Of a stretch of 64,000 bases of DNA, positions 51,901-59,704 are shown piece by piece. The DNA lies in contig QCXZ01000137.1 of NCBI GenBank assembly GCA_025024175.1, positions 5,952,001 through 6,016,000 on the forward strand, written 5' to 3'. The translations under genes were made by a program, and so were the position numbers. The stretch is from Rhyzopertha dominica (Eukaryota > Arthropoda > Insecta > Coleoptera > Bostrichidae). Every line of letters begins with the position of its first letter. The first letter of the stretch is position 1. The notes below the pieces were generated by a model. The model was not told where the DNA came from and ran no database searches. It worked only from the letters and a program-made list of their open reading frames with translations.

Positions 51901-53124
51901 CGTTGAAAAACGAGCCAAGAACTTCGGCAAGACTTAGCACACGCTGGAGTTATTATTCACGACTCTACTATACGAAATCGATTAATAGAAAGTGAAAGAA
52001 AAACAGTTAGACCTCAAAAGAAACAGTTGTTGACTGCTCCTATGATGAAAAAAAGATATGATTGGGCGAAAAACTAAGAAAAGTGGATGCAGATGGCCAA
52101 ACAGTGTTTCAAATTTTTATTTTTTAATTTTATTTTCATTTTAGTATGTGCCTACTAGTATAATTGCGATTCTATTCGTCCCTATAAATTTTCGGTGCAG
52201 CAAACTGTTTAGAAGATATTAGCAAAAAAGCGTCACTTAAGGATAACGGTTTTTCCTAAATATCTCCTAAAATATTTAATATCTTAAAAAAATGAAAATA
52301 CCAGCAGACAGGTAATAAAATTTCCCACAAAAAAATATTTTAAAAAGTTTTCGCAAAATTTTGACATTTTCGAAATATTCCCAAAAAGCGTATTTTGGGC
52401 CCTGTCCACACCATTTATTATTAGTATACAAAATCAAATTTCTGATCGGAAAGCACTCTTGCAATTTTTTTGTTAAGTTAATAATTTTCGAGTTATTTGG
52501 AAAAACCCGATTTTAAAAATGTATGTATTCATGTAATATCACGAGATCCGTTTGTGTCAGAAAAAAATGTGTAGAGAGAAAAAATGCTCAAAACCTGGTT
52601 ACTAATCGTATAGTATAAGAAATAAAAGCGTAAATGTCATTTTGACAATTGGATGTGGAAGTATTGATTCAATTTGAAGCGGTTTTTTTTGCTGTTTTGT
52701 AGCAAACTACCATCAACTTACTTGTGAGTTAAAGGTCCAACGAAGGGGTTGGCCAATAGCTGCACAAATGCCTTCGAGGCGAACATTATCCCCACGTCGA
52801 CGGTCTCCTTCAGCAGGTCCTCGTGCTGCCTTGTCATTTCTGGAGTTTCAGTAGATAATACAGGAAGAGATGCATTGAGGAGATCTAGTTAACGGGGCGA
52901 TTAGGGGCTCGTTACTCGGCAGCTAATTAAATGAGAGCTCGGATAATTACCAGAGTCAGTTGGCGATGATGCGTTCCCTGCGTCCGGTTTTTCCATGCAG
53001 GGACACGCGCAGTCCGGAGGCGGGGGTGGTGTGGTGGTTGTTGTTGTTGNCGTTGTTCGCATGTTCAGGNTCAGCGGGGCGTCTGGGTGGTTGATGTCAT
53101 ACAAAAACTCCGGAATGATGGGTA
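18909..53124 (-). CDS. VMAT: Vesicular monoamine transporter (SLC18 family), N-terminus missing
   Basis: A proton-coupled antiporter that loads dopamine, serotonin, octopamine or histamine into secretory vesicles. Nine exons join with matching phases into 444 residues, from the start of the first luminal loop to the stop. Visible features are VPIIPEFLY at the end of segment 1, a Thr/Pro-rich luminal loop, [20 protein letters not shown] in segment 2 (with the conserved Lys), [10 protein letters not shown] (antiporter motif C) in segment 5, [36 protein letters not shown] and YAIGDVAFC (the two membrane Asp residues of segments 10 and 11), [11 protein letters not shown], and the tail [14 protein letters not shown]. 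The acidic, Tyr-containing tail suits vesicle sorting. VMAT is favoured over the acetylcholine transporter by overall motif similarity. The first coding exon lies upstream of 53124 and was not identified. Confidence 0.93.
19066..19749. mobile_element. Mutator-like foldback element with 180-bp inverted repeats
   Basis: A 684-bp non-coding element in the last VMAT intron. The left arm 19066-19245 and right arm 19570-19749 are inverted copies starting CCGGCGTGAAAACAGC. Both ends are flanked by the direct repeat TATGTTATCTA (19055-19065 and 19750-19760), an 11-bp target duplication. Three internal direct repeats (near 19250, 19380 and 19520) contain ACAATTATTTAT and TTAATAGAGTTGGT. Long inverted repeats with a 9-11-bp duplication point to a non-autonomous Mutator-type element. 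Confidence 0.8.
19770..22720. other. VMAT intron, nothing recognised
   Basis: AT-rich, with only short chance open frames on either strand. No transposase, reverse transcriptase or terminal repeat was identified. Confidence 0.4.
22793..22926 (-). CDS. VMAT: VMAT exon I: membrane segment 12
   Basis: The acceptor ...TTAAG ends at 22927, and the donor AAG|GTGAGT starts at 22792. It encodes [40 protein letters not shown] and KDEKK. If the donor is not used, the frame stays open for 23 more codons to TAG at 22723-22721, giving a different C-terminus. Confidence 0.93.
23792..25302 (+). mobile_element. Penelope-like element copy E, strongly decayed
   Basis: The left tip (CTTGGAAACAAGCTGATTGA onward, 23792) is an inverted copy of the right tip (25290-25302), as in the better copy at 31.9-33.4 kb. 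Between them are fragments such as [13 protein letters not shown] (RT motif B region), [12 protein letters not shown] and [11 protein letters not shown], then a degraded endonuclease region and a 3' hairpin motif at 25221-25247. Many stops and frameshifts are present. Confidence 0.7.
25350..26020 (+). pseudogene. LINE relic with RNase H C-terminus
   Basis: [16 protein letters not shown] at about 25535-25585 matches the last RNase H motif (WVPGHRGIEGNEIAD) of I/LOA/R1-type LINEs. It is followed, with stops, by [17 protein letters not shown], which corresponds to the GHCRLRRHLYRMGI block downstream of RNase H, and then by a 3' region rich in stops. Only the 3' end of the element is present. Confidence 0.6.
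26030..26660. other. VMAT intron, nothing recognised
   Basis: AT-rich intron sequence between the LINE relic and exon H. No coding or repeat structure was seen. Confidence 0.4.
26666..26849 (-). CDS. VMAT: VMAT exon H: membrane segments 10-11
   Basis: The acceptor TTGCAG ends at 26850, and the donor is GTAATT from 26665. It encodes [40 protein letters not shown] and [20 protein letters not shown]. It carries the Asp of MVDSS and the Asp of AIGDV, which in mammalian VMATs are needed for transport. Confidence 0.95.
28090..29515 (+). mobile_element. LINE copy, 3' half, Jockey/CR1-like
   Basis: The reverse transcriptase is spread over several frames: [19 protein letters not shown] (motif A, where Phe-Asp is expected), [33 protein letters not shown] (motif C, FADD), [12 protein letters not shown], then the thumb and C-terminal part ([46 protein letters not shown]). 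It ends in an (AAT)n-like tail at 29490-29515. It is 5' truncated with frameshifts. It lies in the intron between VMAT exons G and H, antisense to VMAT. Confidence 0.85.
29520..30830. other. VMAT intron, nothing recognised
   Basis: AT-rich, with several ambiguous bases near 29657 and 29734-29742. No gene or repeat was recognised. Confidence 0.4.
30845..31071 (-). CDS. VMAT: VMAT exon G: membrane segments 7-9
   Basis: The acceptor TTATCAG ends at 31072, and the donor is GTAAGT from 30844. It encodes [60 protein letters not shown] and [15 protein letters not shown]. All are near-invariant VMAT blocks. MITE copy 2 begins 96 bp upstream of this exon. Confidence 0.95.
31167..31510 (+). repeat. 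MITE family M, copy 2
   Basis: A 344-bp element flanked by TA (31165-31166 and 31511-31512) with the tips AATGATTCATGCA and TGCATGAATCATT. It shares several blocks with 14563-14897 in inverted orientation. The TA duplication and short terminal repeats fit a Tc1/mariner-type MITE. It lies within 100 bp of the VMAT exon G acceptor. Confidence 0.75.
31850..33416 (+). mobile_element. Penelope-like element copy C, complete insertion
   Basis: Flanked by the 14-bp direct repeat ATATCTAAAATCTG (31836-31849 and 33417-33430), so both ends are present. The first ~220 bp (31850 to about 32070) are an inverted copy of the element's own 3' portion (endonuclease coding end and tail). From about 32100 the sense strand continues with RT motif B ([20 protein letters not shown]), a frameshifted YVDDIF region, [18 protein letters not shown], and the GIY-YIG part [19 protein letters not shown] and [12 protein letters not shown]. 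It has one stop (32639-32641) and a few frameshifts. Confidence 0.88.
32421..33071 (+). pseudogene. Penelope-like RT C-terminus and GIY-YIG endonuclease
   Basis: One frame broken by a single TAA. The first part ([19 protein letters not shown] to NNGYDT) is the RT thumb. The second ([17 protein letters not shown] onward) is the linker and the GIY-YIG domain, with [17 protein letters not shown] and a short deletion after Gln before NRIKEHV, so the usual ...GRTIKTRIKEH spacing is reduced. It is part of copy C. Confidence 0.82.
34356..34457 (-). CDS. VMAT: VMAT exon F: central cytosolic loop
   Basis: The acceptor TTCTGCAG ends at 34458, and the donor is GTAGGT from 34355. It encodes [20 protein letters not shown] and [14 protein letters not shown], then the first base of a Gly codon. 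It covers the end of segment 6 and the loop to segment 7. Confidence 0.93.
34813..35708. mobile_element. Harbinger-like MITE
   Basis: A non-coding element of 896 bp. Inverted ends of about 50 bp begin GAGCCGTTTGCCACTATACT on the left (34813) and GAGCCGTGTGCCACTATACT on the complement of the right end (35708). The flanking 3-bp duplication is TTA (34810-34812 and 35709-35711), which fits the TWA target of PIF/Harbinger. It contains a small hairpin around AAGGTCTATTC (35080-35112) and an (ATGA)n-like run near 35245. It lies in the intron between VMAT exons E and F. Confidence 0.72.
36320..36586 (-). CDS. VMAT: VMAT exon E: membrane segments 4-6
   Basis: The acceptor TTTGCAG ends at 36587, and the donor is GTAAGT from 36319. 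It encodes [60 protein letters not shown] and [18 protein letters not shown], ending LALGDG. The GxxxGPPFGG signature marks the drug/proton antiporter branch of the major facilitator superfamily. Confidence 0.95.
36815..38215 (-). mobile_element. Rosa-like (about DD41D) Tc1/mariner element, decayed
   Basis: The ends match over about 60 bp in inverted orientation (CGAATGATAATGACCCTGAC at both ends) next to TA. The minus-strand transposase is in pieces: a helix-turn-helix part ([20 protein letters not shown], 38003-37779), the catalytic part with [12 protein letters not shown] and [17 protein letters not shown] (37743-37432), then [25 protein letters not shown] and [16 protein letters not shown] (37271-37035). 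About 41 residues separate the second and third Asp. An extra T in the run after LDF causes a frameshift. Confidence 0.8.
38245..40500 (-). mobile_element. LINE copy, minus strand, heavily decayed
   Basis: Read on the minus strand: an endonuclease piece ([20 protein letters not shown], 40498-40208), an RT piece ([37 protein letters not shown], 39446-39258), a second RT piece ([20 protein letters not shown] with the catalytic Asp pair lost, about 39190-39080), [17 protein letters not shown], and a degenerate C-terminal part. It ends in a (TTTA)n tail (plus strand 38247-38268), right beside the rosa-like element. It lies in the intron between VMAT exons D and E, on the same strand as VMAT. Confidence 0.75.
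41000..42755 (+). mobile_element. LINE copy, plus strand, RT largely open
   Basis: A reverse transcriptase frame of 238 codons (41313-42029) preceded by [20 protein letters not shown]. It shows [38 protein letters not shown] (motif A), [20 protein letters not shown] (motif B) and [15 protein letters not shown] (motif C). A frameshift near 42000 precedes the C-terminal domain (42108-42518; [20 protein letters not shown]). The tail is (ATT)n at 42707-42748. It is Jockey/CR1-like, related to but distinct from the copy at 28.1-29.5 kb. It is antisense to VMAT. Confidence 0.88.
42760..44690. other. VMAT intron, nothing recognised
   Basis: No supported gene. A GC-richer patch at about 43140-43320 interrupts the AT-rich background and could be regulatory; it resembles no known element. 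Confidence 0.35.
44698..45983 (+). mobile_element. Mariner element, nearly intact
   Basis: It is 1286 bp, the usual mariner length, flanked by TA (44696-44697 and 45984-45985). The terminal inverted repeats are identical over 32 bp and begin CGAGGCATGTTTTTTAAGTA. It holds one transposase gene with a single 1-bp deletion. Perfect ends and one lesion suggest a recent insertion. It lies in the intron between VMAT exons D and E. Confidence 0.93.
44816..45885 (+). pseudogene. Mariner DD34D transposase, one frameshift
   Basis: The start ATG at 44816 gives [20 protein letters not shown]; the stop is at 45883-45885. Helix-turn-helix region: [20 protein letters not shown], then DEERSGRPS. Catalytic residues: Asp in VTGDETWV, Asp in [11 protein letters not shown] and Asp in [12 protein letters not shown], the DD34D arrangement. 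Frame 1 runs to HSSSPKK near 45390; one A is missing from the A-run there, and the rest ([13 protein letters not shown] onward) continues in another frame. No other stop or shift was found. Confidence 0.9.
45990..48330. other. VMAT intron, possible regulatory patch
   Basis: No gene or repeat recognised. The stretch 46320-46660 is clearly more GC-rich and more complex in composition than its surroundings and may be a conserved regulatory element. TACAGGGTGTTT at 47635-47647 resembles the tip of a rosa-like element without a partner. Confidence 0.35.
48337..48395 (-). CDS. VMAT: VMAT exon D: membrane segment 3
   Basis: A 59-nt exon too short for ordinary ORF searches. The acceptor TTTCCAG ends at 48396, and the donor is GTAAGT from 48336. 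It encodes [19 protein letters not shown], with one leading base completing a Lys codon from exon C and one trailing base completing Ile with exon E. Confidence 0.92.
48559..49881 (+). mobile_element. Rosa-like Tc1/mariner element, second family
   Basis: Inverted ends begin GGACTGCATTCTGCACATCA (48559) with the mirror at about 49862-49881, and similarity extends about 70 bp inward. The transposase is broken but readable: [20 protein letters not shown] (helix-turn-helix), [33 protein letters not shown] (first Asp), a frameshift, [33 protein letters not shown] (second Asp), another frameshift, [19 protein letters not shown] (third Asp). It is related to the element at 36.8-38.2 kb but has different ends. 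It lies in the intron between VMAT exons C and D. Confidence 0.8.
49882..50215 (+). pseudogene. Mariner transposase C-terminal relic
   Basis: The fragments [20 protein letters not shown] (second catalytic region, with Asn replaced by Lys after the Asp), LIIPI and [20 protein letters not shown] match the last third of a mariner transposase. There are multiple frame changes. It is wedged between the second rosa-like element and another mariner, and may have been split by the former. Confidence 0.55.
50232..51397 (+). mobile_element. Mariner element with internal deletions
   Basis: Flanked by TA (50230-50231, 51398-51399). The ends CGAGGTAAGCGCCAAAAATT and (complement) TGAAGTAAGCGCCAATAATT form imperfect inverted repeats. 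The transposase starts at 50400 ([15 protein letters not shown]) and shows [39 protein letters not shown] and [19 protein letters not shown]. The catalytic part is broken by deletions and frameshifts: the first-Asp region is mostly gone, [20 protein letters not shown] remains, then [17 protein letters not shown]. About 120 bp are missing relative to a full mariner. Confidence 0.85.
51413..52695 (-). repeat. Dispersed repeat R, copy 1, interrupted by a Tc1 relic
   Basis: The core 52114-52695 matches the complement of 60972-61506, including the GAAAATTTATAGG-GACG side, TTTCTGATCGGAAAGCACTC and the AATTGGATGTGGAAGTA block. The outer left piece 51413-51439 (ACTTCCACATCCA...GGGAAGTA) matches the far end of the other copy. 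A Tc1-like relic sits between the two parts at a TA. The right end comes within about 27 bp of the VMAT exon C donor. Non-coding. Confidence 0.7.
51440..52113 (+). pseudogene. Tc1-like transposase N-terminal relic
   Basis: The left tip CAGTAGTGTGCAAATTAATG follows a TA. The frame from 51672 reads [12 protein letters not shown], then [20 protein letters not shown] (helix-turn-helix), [39 protein letters not shown] and [19 protein letters not shown], with several stops. The catalytic C-terminal half and the right end are missing, lost together with part of repeat R. Confidence 0.75.
52722..52839 (-). CDS. VMAT: VMAT exon C: membrane segment 2
   Basis: The acceptor CTCCAG ends at 52840, and the donor is GTAAGT from 52721. 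It encodes [20 protein letters not shown], then [19 protein letters not shown] and ends in phase 2. It includes the Lys of segment 2 that pairs with a membrane Asp in the family. A dispersed repeat ends about 27 bp beyond the donor. Confidence 0.92.
52951..53124 (-). CDS. VMAT: VMAT exon B: first luminal loop
   Basis: The acceptor ...TTCCAG ends at 53125, and the donor is GTAATT from 52950. The exon begins with the last two bases of a Val codon (phase 1). It encodes [18 protein letters not shown], then a Thr run, a Pro run, DCACPC and NASSPTDS. The low-complexity Thr/Pro loop is typical of insect VMATs. Two N bases (53050, 53070) fall in the exon. The downstream intron is only 111 bp. Confidence 0.88.
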
Positions 53125-53284
53125 CTGGAAAGAAAAAAGTGCCGAATAGCAAAGTTCCAAAATAGTCAGAAATTTTCGTACCAAAACAGTGAATTTGTCG
53201 AACGGTGGAAATGGCCGCTTAAGTACTATACAGGGTGGTTTTAATCATAATCTTTATTGATACATATTAAAAATACTTTTTTGC

Positions 53285-54355
53285 GCTAGTCAAGAATGAT
53301 ATTGCATGCCAGAAACACAGTACAGACGAACAAGAGCATTAAAAAACCTTATACCCTAATAATTAGATGCTGTTGTAGTTCTAGCGAGACGTAAGTTAGA
53401 TTGATGAAGATGGTAGAGTAAGTAACTGTAGATCTTTGAATGAATTTCTGCAGTCGGCTATGAAGTTAATTTTATCTATAACGCGTATTGCGCCTCTTTG
53501 TAGTACAAATATTTGTTCTCTAATAGAAGAGTGACCCCATAGCAACAATCCATATGAAATAATACTGTGTATTAAACCAATATAAGCCACCCTTAATGTG
53601 TCTACCAAAACATGTTTACTGAGGTTCCGCAATATAAAGATGTTTTTATTAAGAATTCTTTCTGTTCACCATGCGCATGTCATAGCAGTCTTGAATAAAG
53701 AGTGACTCCCAATTAGTTACAGGAATTTACGAACAACATGTCTAAGTGAGAATAACATCTTAATAGACTTATCCTTGTTTATAACAAGACCATTACTAAC
53801 ACACCAGTCATAAATCATTGCTTAAGAAATGTTGTTATGATGTAGTACCACGTCGATGTTGCTGCCCCTGGAACCGACTGTAGTTTCATCGGCAAATAAA
53901 GTTACTGCGCCCCGATCAATACAGAGAGGCAGATCGTTAATAAAAATAAGAAATAACAGAGGCCCCAACATCGATCCCTGAGGCACACCAATATTTAGAG
54001 GAAGTTTATCATAAAGCTTATCATTAAAAATAATTTTCTCTGATCGAGCAGAAAGAAATGAGTTTACTAATAAATATTACTGTATTACTCACCTTCATCG
54101 AAAGCTCGAGTTACATTATTAATCAATGCCATAATAGCATCAGCAGTTGAGTGGCCCTGTCTGAAACCATGCTGGTTATTAACAATGACTGCCCTGTTTT
54201 CCAAGTAAACTGTTAGTTGTTTAGATAATATTTTTGCAATAATTTTAGAGAAAACTGGGAGCAGTGAAATAGGTCTGTAGNTACTTATGTCACTGGCATC
54301 ACCTTTCNTATAAATCAGTANCACCAGCGCTCTTTTCACAGCANAGCCTAAGTTA
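53285..54355 (-). mobile_element. LINE relic, minus strand
   Basis: Minus-strand reverse transcriptase: SXYRPISLLPVFSKIIAKIL and QHGFRQGHSTADAIMALINN (54339-54085), a deletion removing the motif A region, then LPLNIGVPQGSMLGPLLFLI with FINDLPLCIDRG and LFADETTVGSRGS (motif C FADE instead of FADD), VSNGLVINKDKS, and the C-terminal LRVAYIGLIHSIISYGLLLW (53632-53396). Several N bases lie in the 5' part. It belongs to a different LINE family from the other copies here. Confidence 0.78.
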
Positions 54356-54359
54356 CTTT

Positions 54360-56990
54360 AAATGAAGGAGAAATATAAATGAGGTAAGTTTTTAAGCTTA
54401 TCCTTTAGCGATGAAACATTCCTTCAAAAAATTTAAATGGAACCCTCCATCTTATGATACATCATTTGAAAGTTTAATTTCACAAAGAGTCTGGTTAAGT
54501 TATTTAATTAGTTTACTATTTTTCACGGAGTAGTAAAGGACAAATGTAAATTTATTATTGTTATTATTAATAATATGTTAAGGAGTTAGCAGCCATGGAG
54601 GGCTATTTAAACGAATACTGTTTTAAGGTGTCAAGCTTTAGAGATTATTTATTTCTTCGTCAGGACCCACAAAAATGAGATGCTACTCCAGGGCCAAATG
54701 TACAACAAATATATTTACAACTAAGTGAGTTTTGTACATAAAAAGTCAAAATAATTTTAAAAATCTATTGATCAGTGCTATACATTGTCAACCTGCTAAA
54801 AAAGCTTTTGTTTTCAAAGCAATCTAAAAACCTTACAGATAGGACAACAGACGTGAGATGGTTTGTCTGAAACTTTTATTAACTGCATATATTCTTCTCC
54901 ATCTCGATTAAGAGACTGTATACAGTTCTATCTCTAACTGACAACTCCCTGATAATTACAGGCTAGTTGGTTTGGATACAATTTCTCTCTTAATAACACC
55001 CCGTATAATTTATGCGTAGAGAGCATTGCTTTAAGATTAAATACAATAAAATTGTTATGGTAGTGGAATCCCATTGAGACCTGTGCGTTTCTCGCTTTTC
55101 ATTATCAGTGTCAAATATGTTTGTTAATTTCACCTTGGTGTATTCGAAGATGACCGAAACTATTCAGAATCGTCAGGAGAGTTTATTAATTATATTGAGA
55201 GTTTTCTTGTTTAAGAAACATGGACGCTGTTGTGTCGCTCAATTCATTAAAAATCAGTTGCGTAGAGCTCTCAGGTTGTAAAGTATTTATTTGATATTGT
55301 GATTTATTTGATAGTGTTTATCGTGAATAACTTGAACATGAGGATTTTTGTACGCCCACGCATGATGATTATGAAAAATCCTCCTCGAGTTCATAGAATA
55401 TTGTACAACACATTTTAATTACTTTTAACTGAATCAAGGATTCACCGACAATAATTTAAATCGTATTTCTTCGTCACCCTAACCCACGCCTAGTATAATA
55501 TGTATAAGTGATAAGCACGTTCATGATCTCATTGTACAATTTTACAGGTCTTACTGTAATAGATGCCAAGAACAACGGAGACTCTTCGAGTGCTGGATTT
55601 GTACATAAATTGTCTTTTGATGATAATCGACCTTGTGTCCTCGATCATATGAAAGTTCCTGGATTAATAAATCGGCCATATATTCTTATTTGTTCTCTGT
55701 AGCAGAAGAAAAAGGAATAATAATCATGGTGGATGAAGAATAAACGAGCAAATAATGTAGGTCTTTTGGGGGAAAGAATGAGGAATGAGATAAAATAAAA
55801 GGAGATTGAGCGAAGAAGAAAAAACTTTTAACATGAGATCGTGTGGAAGTCCCCTATTATAAATGGTCTCATGAACTGAATAACCTTTAACAACCTGTGT
55901 ACTCTGAACGCCCATGAGATTCATCACACATGAATTGGCATAACACCGGCTACGCGTTTACTATACCAACATTTCACTTTCTTTCTCGTCAACTAGCAAC
56001 AACAATAATTACTGTAATCCTACCGCACTCGACGTAATGATAAAGTTGTTCGCGGAGGAGATTGATTTCAGAATTGATTATGCCTCTTAGGATTAACTGC
56101 AATTAGGTCAGGCAGTAACGGGTCCCTAGCGCTCGATTACAATTAAATGACCTGGACTACGGACCGCCAAAGGCAAACAGTTTGGAGGAGACGCTAGGTA
56201 ACTCAATTCATACCGTGGACTAACAAACAGTTAACCGGGAATGCACCTAAGTTGTTGACAGTCCTGTTAGCTGCATGCTGCATCTCGTTATACTTTGACA
56301 TTAAAGCAGAAGTACGTCTCGTGTCTTTGTGATGCCGGAACAGTACGAACGTGTTTATTGTTCCCGTTTTTGTTTTTCATAAATTGCTAACATGAAATGC
56401 CTCTTTTCAGGTCATTGTATAGGTTGTAGCCCATATATTACTACATAAAAAGGTCACTTACAAATAGAAAAATAGTGACAGCTCATAATTTTAAGCAGAG
56501 ATCACATGATTTTAGATTCTTAGTTACCAGTATGATGTCCAGAGTTAAATAACGCCATAAAGATTCTTTCTTTTGCTCTCAAAACTAAAATTTCTTTATC
56601 AGCCTTCCTTGCCGACATTTAAGAAAATGTATGATAATTTGTACATTTATGGCTCCTTCAGTAAACCAAATTACACTTCAAATCAAATAATAAACATAAG
56701 CAACAGTACAAGTAGGTACCATCGAAAATATGAAGAACCTATTAAGAAATTTTTAAATGTCAATTTTTGAAACAAACAATAATATGTTTGTAGCAATATG
56801 TGGTAAAACGATTTAGTTTATTATAAAAAGATTACTGGACGCTGATACTGAGGATCTGCAGGTGTAAGAAAAAAATTGCCAGAGACAGTAATAGCAGTTT
56901 GCTACACACAAACCAAAATCTGTCTAGAGACTAATAAAATAGTACATGGGCGTACCGAAGTAGGGGGGCAAGGAGGGGGCTACAAATACA
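54360..56990. other. No gene recognised; GC-richer patch at 56.0-56.35 kb
   Basis: Short open frames only (for example 55508-55702 and 56573-56770), none resembling a known protein. The stretch 56000-56350 is richer in GC than its surroundings and could be regulatory DNA of the VMAT 5' region. Confidence 0.35.
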
Positions 56991-56999
56991 GTAATGTAA

Positions 57000-57050
57000 C
57001 TTACATTCAAGAATCTTTATCACTGGGCAGTCCTTTGTCGCCCATTCTAG

Positions 57051-57095
<45 letters not shown>

Positions 57096-58250
57096 CAGTT
57101 ACTAATGCAACTATATTATGAACGATTCAAATATTTACAGAAACAAAATTTTATTTTACAAAAGATATATAGACTATATTTTAGGTATCTGGACAGGTAA
57201 TTTAGAAGAATTAAAACCTTTTGTTAACCACCTGAATGCTAACAAATCTAATATTCAGTTTGATTTAGAAATTGAGAGTGAGAACAATTTTTTTTAGATT
57301 TATTATTAGAGAAGGTTAATTCTAAAATTGACTTTAAAATATTTCGAAAACCAACTGCTACAGGAATATCATATACACAGTAAGTCTTTGCACCCATGGC
57401 AACACAAAATAGCGGTTTTACATGTAATTTAAACAGATTAATAAAAGTACCTTTAAATCACATTAAATTTAATAACGAACTAAATATGATAAAACAAATA
57501 GCAGAAATTAATGGTATAAAAACCAGAACAGTTGATAAATTAATTAATAAGAACTTATGTAATAAATTAATATATGAAAATCCTCCATTAATGAATATTT
57601 TTCAATTTTTTATGTCGGTAACATTAGCAACAAAATTATTACTTTTTAAGNCNACCTTAACTTTGGCAAAAACTCTATTTAATAATAAAGATATGGTTAC
57701 CAATGATGGATAAATCTGGGGTGTACAAATTACGATTCAATAACTGTAACTGTGTGTATAGACAGAACCTTTAGAAATCTTGAAACAAGAATAAAGGAAT
57801 ATTTAGGATCTTGGCGATTGGCACAAAATTATTCGCTGTTTGCAAACCATCTTTTAGATACTGATCACACTTTGGAAATTAATAACAATGTTAATATTTT
57901 ACATATTGAGCAAAAGGGCCAATTACTAAATTCATTAGAAATTTTACAAATAACAAGATCCGACGAGATAACACTAAATTCTCAAGTAGATTTGAACCTA
58001 CATCACTTTTTTAGAAAAAGTTTAGCGTTCGGATGGCAATGATATTAATGCCAAATTAATAGCGTCAGAATGACAATAATTTATTGTAAGCTAAATTGAT
58101 TGTAAAATTTAAACTCATGCTTCTTTTGTNGCAAAGGGTCCGATGATGAGGTTGCATTAATTGCCTCGAAACCGGTCGCCATATTAAGAATACAGGAATT
58201 TGGAGANAAGGCCATTATTATCCTTACATAAATAAGTATTATAATACTCC
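57000..58250 (+). mobile_element. Penelope-like element copy D (third family)
   Basis: RT motif B appears as SLGSPLSPILA, immediately followed by a (TA)n run of about 41 bp. Then come a degraded catalytic region (RYIDYILGIW-like), FLDLLLEKVNSKIDFKIFRK, LNRLIKVPLNHIKFNNELNM, and the GIY-YIG domain with SGVYKLRFNNCNCVYR, TRIKEYLGSWRLAQNYSLF and NVNILHIEQKGQLLNSLEIL (58042 end). A CGATGATGAGG...CCTCGAAAC hairpin lies in the 3' region at 58138-58180. It is decayed by frameshifts and stops. Confidence 0.78.
57052..57092. repeat. (TA)n microsatellite
   Basis: A run of about 41 bp of alternating T and A. It lies inside the Penelope-like copy D at the codons just after RT motif B. Confidence 0.95.
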
Positions 58251-58929
58251 AAAGTCGGGACCACTTACTATTTAATAAAATAGTGTTTGACAAAAAATCT
58301 TTTTAATCAAGCTTTTTCAGACAGTTGTAAGATCACATCAAAATTAGTTGCTTAGGAAAAGATAATCCACAAACTGAAACGAACTGCTGATTTCCTTTCA
58401 ACGTTTTAATACCTACCGCTCGAAATTAGGAGTTCCGTTCTTCATGCACTTTTGGGCATTCACGACTAAAAACTTCCGTGCCTCGTATTGATAACTCCTC
58501 CGCTGAATACAAAGTATACGTCTGGAAGTTAATACTCCGAGTTGAAATGTTATTAGCATCAGTTCAACTGCAAAAACTTGGAGCGGAAATCCTACAGCGG
58601 GCAAACTTTGCAAAAGTCCGAATATTGCGTGTTATATTTAGGCTAGCGGTGCTGGAAAGGTGGAGCAGGAGGAAGGTACAAACATTCAGGATAAATGCCT
58701 GTCTGAGGACTGAAGAAATACAGAGGGAATTTGAACTTCTTATCTTACCCGTAAATGTTGGCTTAAACGATGATATTATCCTATTGGAAACAAACAATTA
58801 AAACATTTTGTGATAGATGTTATCAGTGAAACGGATACCTTTTTTGAAAACTTCCCACACGCAATTTTTCTGTTCGATTTAGATAACAGATCAAAGTAAC
58901 GAACTAGTTAAAGCCTTATTATAGGAAAA

Positions 58930-59700
58930 ACCAACAGTATCATGAAGGATTCTTCAGATTTTATTGACATTGCAAAAGGTTTTGACGTGGTTTCTTTATT
59001 TACGAAAGTACCCATACCTGAAACACAGATATCATAAAATATCTCAGCAATGTTTAAAATTTACTTATTGTTTTATGGAACGAAGATTTTTATAAATAAA
59101 AATCAGGCTGCGCAGTGGGATCACCTCTAAGTCCTATGGTGTTCAATTTGTTTATGGAAAACTTTAAAGAGTTAGCCATTAACAATTTTTATTTTAAGCT
59201 AAAATATTGGTCTAGATATTTAGATTTGAATAGGCAAAATCCTGATACAAAATTTACCATAGAATTAGAAAGTATTGGTAGTTTACCTTTCTTGGATATC
59301 CAAATTTACAGAATAAACACTGGACAGTTAGGACACAAGGTTTGCAGAACACCAACACACACAGACATATATTTGAATGCCACATCTCACCACCCTCCCG
59401 CTCAAAAGAATAGTCTTATAAGGACGTTATTTGTTAGAGCATAACGAATTTCAGACGAAGTTTTTTACAAAAAGAAATATATTGTCTTAAAGCAGTAGTA
59501 AGAGATGGTGAAAATTATGACTTTTATGGTATCTGAAAGGCTATTTTTTAGTTTTCTTTCATCAAGCAGTTGGTTGTATTTCTAATAGGTAGTTTTCTTC
59601 CTGTCGGTAGGTTTAAATTTTAATCAGGTTGGCACGCCGTTTCTGTACCGTCTCGGTTCCTTCGTGATTTGTTTATTTACTTTAAGATTTTTCTTACCGC
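58930..59700 (+). pseudogene. Penelope-like copy F, internally deleted
   Basis: The same family as copies A and B. Fragments are DSSDFIDIAKGFDVVSLFTK, GSPLSPMVFNLFMENFKELA (59115 on), then a deletion that removes the YVDD motif, and NPDTKFTIELESIGSLPFLD. The frame continues to SLIRTLFVRA and a stop. The endonuclease coding part is missing, but the 3' non-coding tail (59570-59690: GGTTGGCACG, TTCGTGATTTGTTTATTTAC) matches that of copy A. Confidence 0.78.
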
Positions 59701-59704
59701 AGTA

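Noticed and set aside
58478..58801. Plus-strand frame of 107 codons rich in charged residues
   Set aside because: No recognisable family; an overlapping frame of similar length on the other strand suggests chance.
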